40,988 nucleotides of DNA from Bryobacteraceae bacterium (GCA_026129905.1 JAHCHE010000050.1:1-40988); one strand, 5' to 3'. Numbered from the stretch's first letter, positions 7,465-16,217 are shown. A program made the numbers and translations. Notes: generated by a model from the sequence alone, not told the origin.

Positions 7465-9032
7465 GGCGGCGCCGCTGGCAGGCATGGGGGATCGGCGCAG
7501 TGTCCGCGGTCATCCTCAGTGGCGCGGCGCTCCGGTTCGTCAAACTCGCCCGGAAGCCCTTCTGGTTCAACGAAGCCTTCACGGCGTTGCGTGTCTCCGG
7601 ATACGACGAGCACGACCACGCCAACCCGAGCCTGTTCACTGGCCGCCCTGTTTCCCGCGCCGACATCCAGACGTTCCAGCGCGCCAGCGGCGACACGTCT
7701 ATTCTGGACACTGTCCGCGGCCTCGCTCGCAAGGAGCCGCAACTGCCTCCCGCCTATTTCGTCGTGGCGCGCCTGGCGGCGCAATCGCTGGGAGACGGAC
7801 ATATCATCGCCGCCACCCGGGGTGTGTCGGCTGTCTGCGGCGCTCTGTCCATCCTGGCGATGTACTGGCTGGCCCTGGAGTGGTCGGGTCAACTTGCCGT
7901 CGCCTGGTTGTCCGCCGGTTTGCTCGCCGTGTCGCCTCTGTTCATTCGATATGCGCAGGAGGCCCGGCCGTATAGCATGTGGGCGCTGCTCGTCCTGCTC
8001 GCCTGCGCGGCCTTCCTTCGCATGAGCCGGACACCAGGCCGCCGGATCGCCGCCGCTTACGCCCTTCTGACCGCCCTCGCGCTCTACACGCAGCCGCTCA
8101 CTCTACTGGTAATCGCGGCGCACGCACTTTTCGTCTTCCTCGGGCGCTTCCCGGCGCGCGCCTCGCGGCTGTGCGCGGCGGCTTTCGTGACCGCCCTGGC
8201 CGCCTTCCTTCCCTGGGTCGCGATACTCGCCGTCAAGGCCGAGCCGCTGTTGGCCTCCACCGCCCATCTGGCCAGCCCCATGCCAACCGACGCGCTCCAG
8301 CGGCTGGCGCATTCCGTCGCCGCGGTGTTCATCGCCTGGCCTTCCGTCGGGCCGGAAGCGTTCTTCCTGGCGGCTCTGGTCCTCCTGTGGGCTCTCTATG
8401 TCTTCCGCGATCTGCGCCGTAGCGCGCCCCACCGCACCTGGCTGTCTGTGTTGCTGCTCGGCGTCATCCCCGCTGGCCTGTTCATTCTCTGGGACGCCGC
8501 GGCTGGTGGCCAGCGCTCCTCCCGCGTGCGGTACATGCTGCCTGCATTTCTCCCGGCGCTGCTCGCCTCCGCCCATGTGATCGTCCGCAAAATCAGCCAC
8601 TCGGCCGGCGTTCGCTCTTACCTCTGGCGAGGACTCGCCGCGGCGATTCTGCTCGCGGGTCTGGTCTCGAGCGCCTTCAGCGTTCGCGCGGAAACCTGGT
8701 GGGGCCAGTCGCAAGTCGAAGTCGATGTGGGCCGCATACTCAATCGAACGCCGCGCCCGCTCGTCATTTCCGATCGTTCCTTCGGCGAGATCGCGGCGCT
8801 CAGCCACCAGGTCGATTCCCACGTGAGCTTTCTGCTGGTTGGCCGGACGGTCAGCCTCGCCGTTCCCGAAGGCTATGACCCGGTCTTCGTCTACCAGCCC
8901 TCGGACCGTCTGCTTCAGGCGGTTCAGGATCGTCTCGCAACCGGCCTGCGTCTCGTTTATCGGAGCGCCCGCTGGGACGGTGCGGTCTCTTCCTTGTACC
9001 GGGCGGAATGGGAGCACAACGTTGATGAGTGA
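7461..9032 (+). CDS. GT-C membrane glycosyltransferase (ArnT/PMT-like)
   Basis: This 523-residue protein is very hydrophobic, with an N-terminal membrane helix (about residues 9-27) and some ten further predicted helices to about residue 410, then a soluble domain. The first extracytoplasmic loop has FWFNEAFTAL at 34-43, where GT-C enzymes usually show W-x-D-E. KEPQLPPAYF (91-100) and YAQEARPYSM (164-173) are characteristic of GT39/GT83-like proteins. These enzymes use polyprenyl-phosphate sugars and act on the outer face of the inner membrane. Asn37 stands where the usual catalytic Asp is expected, with Glu38 retained. The gene overlaps its neighbours by 4 and 8 bp. Confidence 0.83.
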   Translation: MRRRRWQAWGIGAVSAVILSGAALRFVKLARKPFWFNEAFTALRVSGYDEHDHANPSLFTGRPVSRADIQTFQRASGDTSILDTVRGLARKEPQLPPAYFVVARLAAQSLGDGHIIAATRGVSAVCGALSILAMYWLALEWSGQLAVAWLSAGLLAVSPLFIRYAQEARPYSMWALLVLLACAAFLRMSRTPGRRIAAAYALLTALALYTQPLTLLVIAAHALFVFLGRFPARASRLCAAAFVTALAAFLPWVAILAVKAEPLLASTAHLASPMPTDALQRLAHSVAAVFIAWPSVGPEAFFLAALVLLWALYVFRDLRRSAPHRTWLSVLLLGVIPAGLFILWDAAAGGQRSSRVRYMLPAFLPALLASAHVIVRKISHSAGVRSYLWRGLAAAILLAGLVSSAFSVRAETWWGQSQVEVDVGRILNRTPRPLVISDRSFGEIAALSHQVDSHVSFLLVGRTVSLAVPEGYDPVFVYQPSDRLLQAVQDRLATGLRLVYRSARWDGAVSSLYRAEWEHNVDE

Positions 9033-10152
9033 TGCCTCCTCCTACCCGGCGAAGCTGGACGAGGCCGCGCTGCTCGAGTACTTCGATGCGGTTCACCACG
9101 CCTTTCTCGGCGCGGAAGGCGGCGCGCCGCACGTCTGGGAACGCTCATTCCGGTTGGCCGGCGTCACCCTGCTGGTGCGAACGCCGAGTCCGAGTCTGGT
9201 CTCGCCGATGACGATGGCCCTCGCCCACCTCGCCGTCGACTACCCGCCGCCGCCCGACCTCACCATCCACCTCTGGGACAGTGCGTCCACCGGTAAGCCG
9301 GCCCCGCCCTCGCCCCTGGCCTGGCACGCCGATCGGCATGGAAGCGATCGCATGACGGGCTTCCACGCCGCCCGGTTCGACGCCCGGGGGGAACCGGCCG
9401 CTTTCAACAGCCGGCGCATTCGTACGTCCTTCCACGTATCGCCGAACGTGCTGCGCGTGCTGGATACTCGACGGAACCTTGGCTTCTACTGGATTGACGA
9501 CGCCGCCCAAGTGCCCTACTACGAAACCGCCGCCCCACTGCGCAAGTTCCTTTCCTGGTGGTTCAGCGAGCGGGATTGCCTGTTCGTTCACGGCGCTGCA
9601 GTGGGTTTCGATACCGGCGGCGTCCTGCTCGTCGGCGATGCCGGCTCGGGCAAGTCCACCGCCGCTCTGGCTTGTCTCGATGCCGGAATGCGCTATGCCG
9701 GGGACGACTACTGCGTCGTCACCAGCCGCCCCCATCCCTTCGTCCATGCCCTGTACAACACCGCCAAGCTGAAAGGTCCCGACGACCTCCGGCGCTTTCC
9801 CAACCTCGAGCCGCTGGTCTCGAATTACGGCCGGCTCGACCGCGAGAAAGCGCTCCTGTTCTTGCACCCTCGCTTCCCCGGCCTCCTCGCCGGCGGATTC
9901 CCCCTCTGCGCTCTGCTCACTCCCAAGGTCACCGGCGCCAGCCCCGCGCGAATCCGGCCGATTTCCCCCGAGGCCGCTCTGCGCGCCGTGTCCCCCAGCA
10001 CGGTGCGGCAACTCCCCGGCAGCGGGCGGACCGCGTTCCGCGAAATGGCGCATCTGGTCCGGACCCTGCCAGGCTATGTTCTCGAGGTCGGGCCGGCTGC
10101 GGAGACGATTCCCGTCGCCATCCGGCGCTTCCTTGCGGAGCGGATGCAATGA
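9025..10152 (+). CDS. HPr-kinase-like (HprK-related) P-loop kinase
   Basis: This 375-residue protein is built like the HprK-related kinases found with PqqD-like and NTP_transf_5 genes. It has a variable N-terminal half and a kinase core with CLFVHGAAV (185-193), the P-loop GDAGSGKS (204-211) and RYAGDDYCVV (223-232), where paired aspartates sit after the loop as in HprK. True HPr kinase/phosphorylase acts on Ser46 of HPr; relatives in lasso-peptide clusters phosphorylate the peptide C-terminus, and others have unknown targets. No HPr gene is nearby, so a peptide or glycan substrate is more likely here. The ATG at 9025 gives an 8-bp overlap with the GT-C gene; an open extension upstream lies inside that gene. 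The end overlaps the next gene by ATGA. Confidence 0.8.
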   Translation: MSDASSYPAKLDEAALLEYFDAVHHAFLGAEGGAPHVWERSFRLAGVTLLVRTPSPSLVSPMTMALAHLAVDYPPPPDLTIHLWDSASTGKPAPPSPLAWHADRHGSDRMTGFHAARFDARGEPAAFNSRRIRTSFHVSPNVLRVLDTRRNLGFYWIDDAAQVPYYETAAPLRKFLSWWFSERDCLFVHGAAVGFDTGGVLLVGDAGSGKSTAALACLDAGMRYAGDDYCVVTSRPHPFVHALYNTAKLKGPDDLRRFPNLEPLVSNYGRLDREKALLFLHPRFPGLLAGGFPLCALLTPKVTGASPARIRPISPEAALRAVSPSTVRQLPGSGRTAFREMAHLVRTLPGYVLEVGPAAETIPVAIRRFLAERMQ

Positions 10153-10829
10153 AAGAAACGTGTGCGCTCAGCGTCATCATGCCCGCCTGCAATGCCGAGC
10201 AGACCATTGCCGCCGCGTTGGACAGCGTCTGGCGGCAAACCTGGCAACCGGCGGAGGTGATTGTCATTGACGATGGTTCCACCGATGGAACAGCCCGCCT
10301 GCTGGCCGCCTCGGAAGGCCGGATCCGCCGCCTGCGGCAGGCCAACGCCGGTCCGTCCGCGGCGCGCAACCGGGGCCTCGAGCTCGCCGCCGGGGATGCC
10401 ATCGCCTTCCTCGACGCCGATGACCTCTGGCCGGACTTCGCGCTCGAAACCCTCCTCAAGCACCTCATGCGAAACCCGGACGCGGACATCGTGAGGGGCC
10501 GTGTGCGGAACCTGTGGGCAACCGATTTCGCTCCGGGAGGCTTCGAGCTCGATGAGCCCGTCTGGGCCTACAATCTGGGCAGCGCCGTCTTTCGCCGACA
10601 TGTGTTCGCCACGGTGGGCGGTTTCGACCCTAGCATGCGTAGTGGCGAGGACATCGATTTCTGGGTCCGCGCCAGGGAGCGGGGCGTTCGCACCATCACG
10701 GTCGAGGACGTCACCCTGCTCTACCGGCGCAAGCTGGTCGACCTCGTCGATGGCAGGCGGGTCCACTTTCGAAACGTGGCGCGGATTCTGAAGCGCTCGC
10801 TGGACCGCACTCGGGGAAACAGGTCATGA
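10149..10829 (+). CDS. Family 2 glycosyltransferase (GT-A), copy 2
   Basis: This 226-residue GT2 enzyme opens with LSVIMPACNAEQTIAAALDS. IVIDDGSTDGTARLL follows at about 39-52, the metal-binding DADD at 89-92 (FLDADDLW), GGFDPSMRSGEDIDFW in the acceptor half and a short YRRKLVDLVDGR tail. It is a relative of the GT2 gene at 2778-3470 in length and organisation, though clearly diverged. The start at 10149 overlaps the kinase stop as ATGA, and the end overlaps the next gene the same way. It is expected to add one sugar in the cytoplasm to the glycan made by this operon. Confidence 0.88.
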   Translation: MKETCALSVIMPACNAEQTIAAALDSVWRQTWQPAEVIVIDDGSTDGTARLLAASEGRIRRLRQANAGPSAARNRGLELAAGDAIAFLDADDLWPDFALETLLKHLMRNPDADIVRGRVRNLWATDFAPGGFELDEPVWAYNLGSAVFRRHVFATVGGFDPSMRSGEDIDFWVRARERGVRTITVEDVTLLYRRKLVDLVDGRRVHFRNVARILKRSLDRTRGNRS

Positions 10830-11755
10830 ACCGGCGGATCGAGACGCCCGTGGCCTGGTTCATCTTCAATCGCCCTGATACCGCCACGCGGGTCTTCGAG
10901 GCCCTCCGCGTCCCAAGACCCTCGACCCTTCTCGTGGTCGCCGACGGCCCCCGTCCCGGCCATCCGGAGGATCCCGTGCGCTGCGCCGCCGCCCGCGCCA
11001 TCCTCGACCGAGTGGATTGGGACTGCCGCCTGCTGACCAACTTCGCCGCCGATAACCTCGGCCTCAAGCGGCGAGTCGAGAGCGGATTGACCTGGGTCTT
11101 CAGCCTTGTCGAGGAAGCGATCATCCTGGAGGATGACACCGTTCCCGACGCCACCTTCTTCCCCTATTGCGCCGATCTGCTCGCCCGCCATCGCGACGAC
11201 GAGCGGATCATGGCCGTGAACGGCGGAAGCTTTATCGCGGACCACTACCCCGCTCCGTACAGCTATCATTTCACGCGGTACCCGCTCATCTGGGGTTGGG
11301 CCACCTGGCGCCGCGCCTGGCGCCAGTACGACCCCGCGATGCGCCAATGGCCGTCGCTGCGGGCGCGCCAGTGGCTGAGCGCCATTCTGGAATCGCCCGC
11401 GGCCGCGCGGTTCTGGTCCTACTCCTTCCAGCGGAACTTCGAAACGATGACAAGCTGGGACTACGCCTGGACCCTGTCGTGCTGGCTTCGCGGCGGACTC
11501 TGCATCACACCTGGCGTCAACCTCGTGACCAACATCGGCTTTCGGCCCGACGCGACTCACACCAGCGATGCCGACAGCAGGTTCGCCGGCATGCCGGTAT
11601 CTCCCATGCCGTTTCCCCTGCGCCACCCGCCCCGGGTCGAGCGCGACGCCCAGGCCGACCTTCTGACCGAGCAGGCCGCCTTCAGCGGTGAGCACTTCCT
11701 CAAGCCGATGTTCGCTGCCGCCCGCGCCCACATCCGCTCGCGGCACGGAGCCTGA
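10826..11755 (+). CDS. HlpA-like GT-A glycosyltransferase, copy 2
   Basis: This 309-residue protein carries the same motifs as the gene at 4844: WFIFNRPDTATRVFEAL, VVADGPRPGHP, NLGLKRRVESGLTWVF, IILEDDTVPDATFF (EDD at about 102-104) and WGWATWRRAWRQYD. The SWDYAWTLSCWLRGGLC segment aligns with SWDCQWSLTHRLGGGLA of copy 1. It lacks the C-terminal tail of copy 1. The pair clearly descends from one ancestor. ATGA overlap upstream; the next gene starts 2 bp after the stop. Donor and acceptor are unknown. Confidence 0.83.
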   Translation: MNRRIETPVAWFIFNRPDTATRVFEALRVPRPSTLLVVADGPRPGHPEDPVRCAAARAILDRVDWDCRLLTNFAADNLGLKRRVESGLTWVFSLVEEAIILEDDTVPDATFFPYCADLLARHRDDERIMAVNGGSFIADHYPAPYSYHFTRYPLIWGWATWRRAWRQYDPAMRQWPSLRARQWLSAILESPAAARFWSYSFQRNFETMTSWDYAWTLSCWLRGGLCITPGVNLVTNIGFRPDATHTSDADSRFAGMPVSPMPFPLRHPPRVERDAQADLLTEQAAFSGEHFLKPMFAAARAHIRSRHGA

Positions 11756-11757
11756 TC

Positions 11758-13224
11758 ATGGCGACGCTGCTCCACATCATCCGCCGCCAAACCGGCGGCG
11801 GCGCTGCCCGCGCGATGTGGACGATGGCACAGTGCTCCACGGGAGACGGCTCTTACCGGCACGAGTTCCGTTCCCTCCTCCCGGCGGACTCCCGGGACGC
11901 TCTCCTGGTAGCCATGGAGCATGCGGACATTGTCGTGATCCACTTCTGGAACACGCCCGAGCTGTACGCGTTCCTGCGCTCGGATCTCCCGCCGGCGCGC
12001 CTGCTGCTGATGCCTCACATCGGCGGCCTGCACGCGCCCCACGTGGTCACTCCCGAACTCGCCGGGTTCGCGGACTTCGTTCTTGCCGTCTCGCCGTTCA
12101 CATTCCGGCTGCCCGCGCTACAGCGCCTGCCGCCCGAACGCGTTGGCATGTGCCTGTCCCCGGCTGATTTCTCCCGCCTGGCCGGTATCCGCCGCCGCCC
12201 ACACCGCGCGTTCAACGTCGGCTACGTCGGCACGCTCAGCCCCGTCAAGATGCATCCGAACTTCGTCGCCATGAGCGCGCGCATCCGCGTCCCCAACGCG
12301 CGCTTCATCGTCTGCGGCTCGCCGGCGGGCGCGCGCCGCCTCCTGCGCGATGCAGCGGAGAGCGAGGCGGCGGCTCGTTTCGATTTCCGCGGCTACGTGG
12401 ACCAGATCGGTCCCGTGATGGCGGAACTCGACGTGCTCGGCTATCCCCTGTGCGAGGATAACTACTCGACCTCGGACCTCAGCGTCCAGGAAGCGATGTT
12501 CCTCGGCGTCCCCCCCGTGATCTTCCCCCACGGCGGCGCTGCCGAGCTGGTGCGGCACAACCGGACCGGACTGATTGTGCATAGTGAGCGGGAGTATTCG
12601 GAAGCGGTCGAGCGCCTCTACCACGACCCGGCGGAGCGCCGGCGCCTGGGCCGAGCCGCTCGCGCCTATGCCCGCCGCCACTTCGGCGCCGGCAAAGCCT
12701 CGCTTCCCCTCCAGGCGATCTACCGCCGCATGCTCGCCTGGCCCAAGCGCGCCCGCCGTCTCAACGACGCCCCTCCCAGCGCTTCCGGCGCGGAGCTGTT
12801 CGCTGCCTCGGTCGGCGATTCCGCCCCGCAGTTTCGCGCGAGTCTCTCCGCGCACGACCCGTCGGAACTGCTGGCCGCCGACCTGCGCATCGCGGCCTCC
12901 TCCCCCGTCCTCCAGGATGAGGGGAGCGGCGGAGTCTTCCACTACCGCAACTTCTGTCCTCGGGATGAAATGCTCCGACTGTGGTCCGGTCTCATCCTGA
13001 TGCATCTCGGGCAAAACGCGCGCGCTCTCTCCGAGTTGCAGGCCGCACTCGCGTTCGGCTGCCGCCACTGGCGCGTTTCGTGGTACCTGGCGCAAGCCGC
13101 CGCCCGCCTCCGCGCTACCCCGCTGGCGCTGGCCTCGCTGCGCGACGTAGTGCGCGCCGCGCCCGACTTCACCGAAGCGAGCCGTGCCCTCCGGCAATGG
13201 GAGCGGCACGGAGCGGCGCCATGA
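11758..13224 (+). CDS. GT4-type glycosyltransferase with C-terminal accessory domain, copy 2
   Basis: This 488-residue paralogue of the gene at 3442 starts MATLLHIIRRQTGGGAARAM. It shares FNVGYVGTLSPVKMHPNF, ELDVLGYPLCEDNYSTSDLS, QEAMFLGVPPVIFPHGG and the C-terminal region with FAASVGDSAPQFRASLS, GGVFHYR and LRLWSGLILMHLG. The C-terminal region extends about 40 residues further than in copy 1 and looks like two TPR-type helix pairs. The N-terminal acceptor domain is shorter and more diverged, which suggests a different acceptor. Its end overlaps the next gene by ATGA. Confidence 0.86.
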   Translation: MATLLHIIRRQTGGGAARAMWTMAQCSTGDGSYRHEFRSLLPADSRDALLVAMEHADIVVIHFWNTPELYAFLRSDLPPARLLLMPHIGGLHAPHVVTPELAGFADFVLAVSPFTFRLPALQRLPPERVGMCLSPADFSRLAGIRRRPHRAFNVGYVGTLSPVKMHPNFVAMSARIRVPNARFIVCGSPAGARRLLRDAAESEAAARFDFRGYVDQIGPVMAELDVLGYPLCEDNYSTSDLSVQEAMFLGVPPVIFPHGGAAELVRHNRTGLIVHSEREYSEAVERLYHDPAERRRLGRAARAYARRHFGAGKASLPLQAIYRRMLAWPKRARRLNDAPPSASGAELFAASVGDSAPQFRASLSAHDPSELLAADLRIAASSPVLQDEGSGGVFHYRNFCPRDEMLRLWSGLILMHLGQNARALSELQAALAFGCRHWRVSWYLAQAAARLRATPLALASLRDVVRAAPDFTEASRALRQWERHGAAP

Positions 13225-14489
13225 ACCGCATCCTTGTCTTCGATCTCTCGTCCCACATACACCTCCCCAGTTACCTGCGCTTTCTCATCGAGCACTGGCG
13301 CGGTTCGGACCTGGCCGCCGAGCTGAACATCGTCGTCTGGCACACGTTTTCCCGGTCCCATGCCGATGTGGTCCGGCTTGCCCGGGAGGCGCCGCGCCGC
13401 AATATCCGTTTCCTCACCATCACGGAGGAAGAGCGGTGCAGAAAGGTCGCCATTGAGGAAGGCAATACGGGCGTCGCCATCGAGTTCGCCGAGCTCATGC
13501 GTCTGGGTCCGAATGCGGGCTATGCCGCCCTCTATGACTGGGAACTGTTCTGCCGCTACGCCGGCCGAACCAACGCCACCTGCGGCTTCATCGTCCACAT
13601 CGATCGCTACCTCCCCCTGCTGGCCTCCGGCGCCGCCGCCCCGCTGCCGGTCGCGGGCATCTACTTCGGACCCTCATTCCACTATCGGGAAGCCGGTTTG
13701 GCAGGCATGGTCCCGGCGCCGGCTGCCCTCCGCCAGAAGTTCGTCCTCGCTCGCGCGTTGCGTCATCCCGGTCTCAACACGCTGTTCTTCCTCGATCCCT
13801 TCGCCGCCGAACGCGCCCGGCTGTTTCCCCACGGCGAGAAAGCCGTCTACCTGGCGGACCCTGTGACTCTGGAGCAATCCTCCCCGGATCGTGTCGACGC
13901 CCTCCGCGCGGAGCTGGCCATCGAGCCGAACCGCCGAACCTTCCTGCTCTTCGGCCACCTCACCCAGCGCAAAGGCGTCGGGCAGGTCCTCGAGGCCGTC
14001 CGACTGCTGCCGCCCGGCGTGTCCCGGCGCATCTGCCTGTTCTTTGCGGGCGCCATTGATCCCCGCTACCAGGCCACGCTCGACCGCGACGTCTCGGCCC
14101 TACGCGCCGCGGCGTCGGTCCAGGTCGTCACCCGCTACGGCTTCATCCCGCACGCCGACGTCGCGGCCTGCTTCCAGCTCGCCGACGTCATCCTGGCGCC
14201 CTACCAGCGGCATGCCGGGATGAGCGGAATTCTGCTGCTCGCCGCCGCCTCCCGAAAGCCGGTACTGAGTTCGGACTACGGTCTCATGGGCGAGATCGCC
14301 CGGCGTCACCAGCTCGGACTCACCGTGGATGCCTCCGCGCCCGAGCGCATCGCCGAAGGCCTCCGCCGATTCGCCACCGAAAACCCGCTGGATCTCTGCG
14401 ATCCCTCGAGGATGGATCTTCTAGCCGAGCGACACCAGGCGGACCGCTTTGGCGCTACCATCTTCCGCCGGCTGAACCGCTTCGCCTGA
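13221..14489 (+). CDS. Family 4-type glycosyltransferase (GT-B), last gene of the operon
   Basis: This 422-residue GT-B protein starts MNRILVFDLSSHIHLPSYLRF. The C-terminal half carries FLLFGHLTQRKGVGQVLEAV, the usual donor-domain entry of GT4. ADVILAPYQRHAGMSGILLLAAASRKPVLSS follows (split: ADVILAPYQRHAGMSGIL, LLAAASRKPVLSS), where the GT4 E-x7-E region lies; the first Glu position is not obvious, so the retaining signature is weak. The ATG at 13221 overlaps the previous stop as ATGA; a longer open frame upstream lies in the preceding gene and is not used. Its last 35 bp overlap the convergent nucleotidyltransferase-like gene. It is unlike the duplicated GT4 pair and lacks their C-terminal domain. 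Confidence 0.82.
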   Translation: MNRILVFDLSSHIHLPSYLRFLIEHWRGSDLAAELNIVVWHTFSRSHADVVRLAREAPRRNIRFLTITEEERCRKVAIEEGNTGVAIEFAELMRLGPNAGYAALYDWELFCRYAGRTNATCGFIVHIDRYLPLLASGAAAPLPVAGIYFGPSFHYREAGLAGMVPAPAALRQKFVLARALRHPGLNTLFFLDPFAAERARLFPHGEKAVYLADPVTLEQSSPDRVDALRAELAIEPNRRTFLLFGHLTQRKGVGQVLEAVRLLPPGVSRRICLFFAGAIDPRYQATLDRDVSALRAAASVQVVTRYGFIPHADVAACFQLADVILAPYQRHAGMSGILLLAAASRKPVLSSDYGLMGEIARRHQLGLTVDASAPERIAEGLRRFATENPLDLCDPSRMDLLAERHQADRFGATIFRRLNRFA

Positions 14490-15543
14490 GCCACCGCCAG
14501 GCGCGCCCGGGCAGGTCCCGCTTCCGGTCCACCCTCCAGTGGTACTCGACGAACCGCGGCAGCTTCACCAGTGACCGGGCCCAGGAACCTCTGCCGATCG
14601 TGCGCCGCTGCATTGCCCAACAGGCCGGGACCAGCTTCAAGACGCTCCGGTGTCCTCCGGGATTCGACATCCACAAGTGCAGCCGCCGGTCCTCGCCCGG
14701 CGCCTGGCTCGCCTCCAGCTCTCGAAGAACCTCCACTGGCACTCCGGCCGCGAATCGCTCCGCCACGTATCCCAGCGCTTCCCGCAGCGGCAGTACGGTT
14801 CGCGTCTCCCGCGCCGTCCGCAGCAGCCTCTCCCAATCGATCGCGGCGTTCCGCAGCAGCATCGTGGCGTCCGCCGCCCACCACAGCGGCGCCGCCTCCC
14901 ACGTGAATCCGCGCGCGCACGTCAACAGCAGCTCTTCCGTGGGTTTCAGCGACTTCGTCGCACAGCCCCCCACCTCCAGCGGCTCCGTGTAGTCCCCGAA
15001 GTCATGCCTCGCCAGCCACAGCGCCCGCCAATGAAGCTGGACCTCGTTGCCCTCCGGGTCGCGGAATCCGGCCGCGTGCCGGAACCGGAAGAAGTCCCCT
15101 CGCTTGCCGCGCGGCATCCACGTCGTCCTCAAGAACCCCAGTTCCTCAACCGCGCGCAGCGCCTCCTCGGCGCGCTCGGGCGGCACAACGACCGACGCCT
15201 TGTGCAGCGGCCGGGCCCCCAGGTCGCGGTAGTATCGAATCGCCAGCGGCACGTCATGGATCATCACCGTCGGTATCCCAATCTCATGCAACCGGTCCAG
15301 GACCCCCGCCGTGCCCTTCAGCAGCCGCTGATTGGCATACCAGCACCGCCGGTACATCCCCTTCAGCTTGCCCATCGACGCATGCTCCACCCGCGCCGCG
15401 GCCAGGTTGCGGTACAGGAGCGGCAGCAGACCGACCGACGCGGGCTCGACGTCGTCCAGCCTGAACGTCTCCGCAACCCTCGCTCGAGGAACGAGACACG
15501 CTTCCAGCAGCAACTCAAACTGGGGACAGGTCTGCTTGTTCAC
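14455..15543 (-). CDS. NTP_transf_5 family protein lacking the catalytic aspartates
   Basis: This 362-residue protein shares the NTP_transf_5 plan with the gene at 1039: LPLLYRNLAAA near residue 40, a central alpha/beta region, GFRDPEGNEVQLHWRALW, and KPTEELLLTCARGFTWEAAPLWW, where relatives have the conserved His-rich helix. The metal-binding segment RDVDILV of the active relative is replaced by HKASVVV (114-120): Lys115 and Ser117 stand where the two aspartates should be. It may therefore be a non-catalytic partner or regulator. The start is GTG at 15543, preceded by AGGAG with suitable spacing. It converges on and overlaps the last glycosyltransferase gene by 35 bp. Confidence 0.75.
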   Translation of the reverse strand: MNKQTCPQFELLLEACLVPRARVAETFRLDDVEPASVGLLPLLYRNLAAARVEHASMGKLKGMYRRCWYANQRLLKGTAGVLDRLHEIGIPTVMIHDVPLAIRYYRDLGARPLHKASVVVPPERAEEALRAVEELGFLRTTWMPRGKRGDFFRFRHAAGFRDPEGNEVQLHWRALWLARHDFGDYTEPLEVGGCATKSLKPTEELLLTCARGFTWEAAPLWWAADATMLLRNAAIDWERLLRTARETRTVLPLREALGYVAERFAAGVPVEVLRELEASQAPGEDRRLHLWMSNPGGHRSVLKLVPACWAMQRRTIGRGSWARSLVKLPRFVEYHWRVDRKRDLPGRAWRWLRRSGSAGGRW

Positions 15544-16217
15544 CTTGCTCCTGAAAACGTATTCGTGCCGCGCGTCCCGCAGCGCCAGCTTTCACGCCGG
15601 GGCTGACAGTCAAGAAAGAAACCAAGCTCCACCAGCCGCCGCGGAAACGGGGCTCCAAGCCCGAACAGAAATGTGAGCACGACGGCCATGGGCGATTTCG
15701 CGCTGTCAATACGCCGGACAAAACCCCGACCTCCCGATCCCCAAGTTTGAACCTACAACCCTTCGGTTAACAGCCAAGGGCCGGATGAGAGTTGTGGTGA
15801 TCAGGATTGAGTGAAGTTACTCGCTGCAAAGCACTTCCTCGACGACGATAAGCAAGGACAGCGGCGGGACAACCCCTCAAGAGTTCCTACAGTCGAATGC
15901 GGACGGAATTGACAACCGAACTGGGCTGCTGCTACCCGCGGCGCCACTTAGTCCATGTCACGAGGCGGGAGATCGTATTACTCGCCCATCCTCCAGAAGT
16001 CGACGCTGAACAGAAGGAACAAAGCGCGGAGCCATTTGACACCGCGCTTTGCACACGCTCCTTGGGACTCGAACCCCTCACTGCACGATATTCGCTTTGA
16101 CGTATGACCTACGACACAGGGTTAGCTGCAGCGCAAGACCTCGCTTCCACTACTTCGTACACCGCCTACACCTGCAGACGTCGCGCAAGGATAGAATAAT
16201 CCCGATTGGGCCGTTCG
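15544..16217. other. 674-bp non-coding gap between the glycan cluster and the CIS operon
   Basis: No convincing gene is seen. Short open frames exist (for example 15897-16100 on the + strand), but they have no ribosome binding site of note, unusual composition and no recognisable motif. The gap must hold the start signals of the minus-strand gene ending at 14455 and the end of the minus-strand CIS operon. It is slightly less GC-rich than its surroundings. A perfect 10-bp inverted repeat lies at 16020-16051. Confidence 0.6.
16020..16051 (-). terminator. Probable intrinsic terminator hairpin of the CIS operon
   Basis: CAAAGCGCGG (16020-16029) and CCGCGCTTTG (16042-16051) form a perfect 10-bp GC-rich stem with a 12-nt loop. 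Read on the minus strand it is followed by TTCCTTCTGTTC, a moderately T-rich tail, and it lies about 165 bp past the stop of the last CIS gene. There is no comparable T tail on the plus strand. Confidence 0.5.

Noticed and set aside
9025-10152. True HPr kinase/phosphorylase of the PTS
   Set aside because: The N-terminal half is unlike HprK, no HPr or PTS gene is near, and the context is a glycosyltransferase operon with a PqqD gene.
16050-16090. GGACTCGAACCCC resembles the complement of a tRNA T-loop, suggesting a minus-strand tRNA
   Set aside because: Only three base pairs of the T-stem form, no matching acceptor, D-arm or anticodon arm is found within 100 bp, and no CCA end is present.
15897-16100. 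Small plus-strand open frame in the intergenic gap
   Set aside because: No ribosome binding site, no recognisable motif, and it runs through the terminator hairpin.
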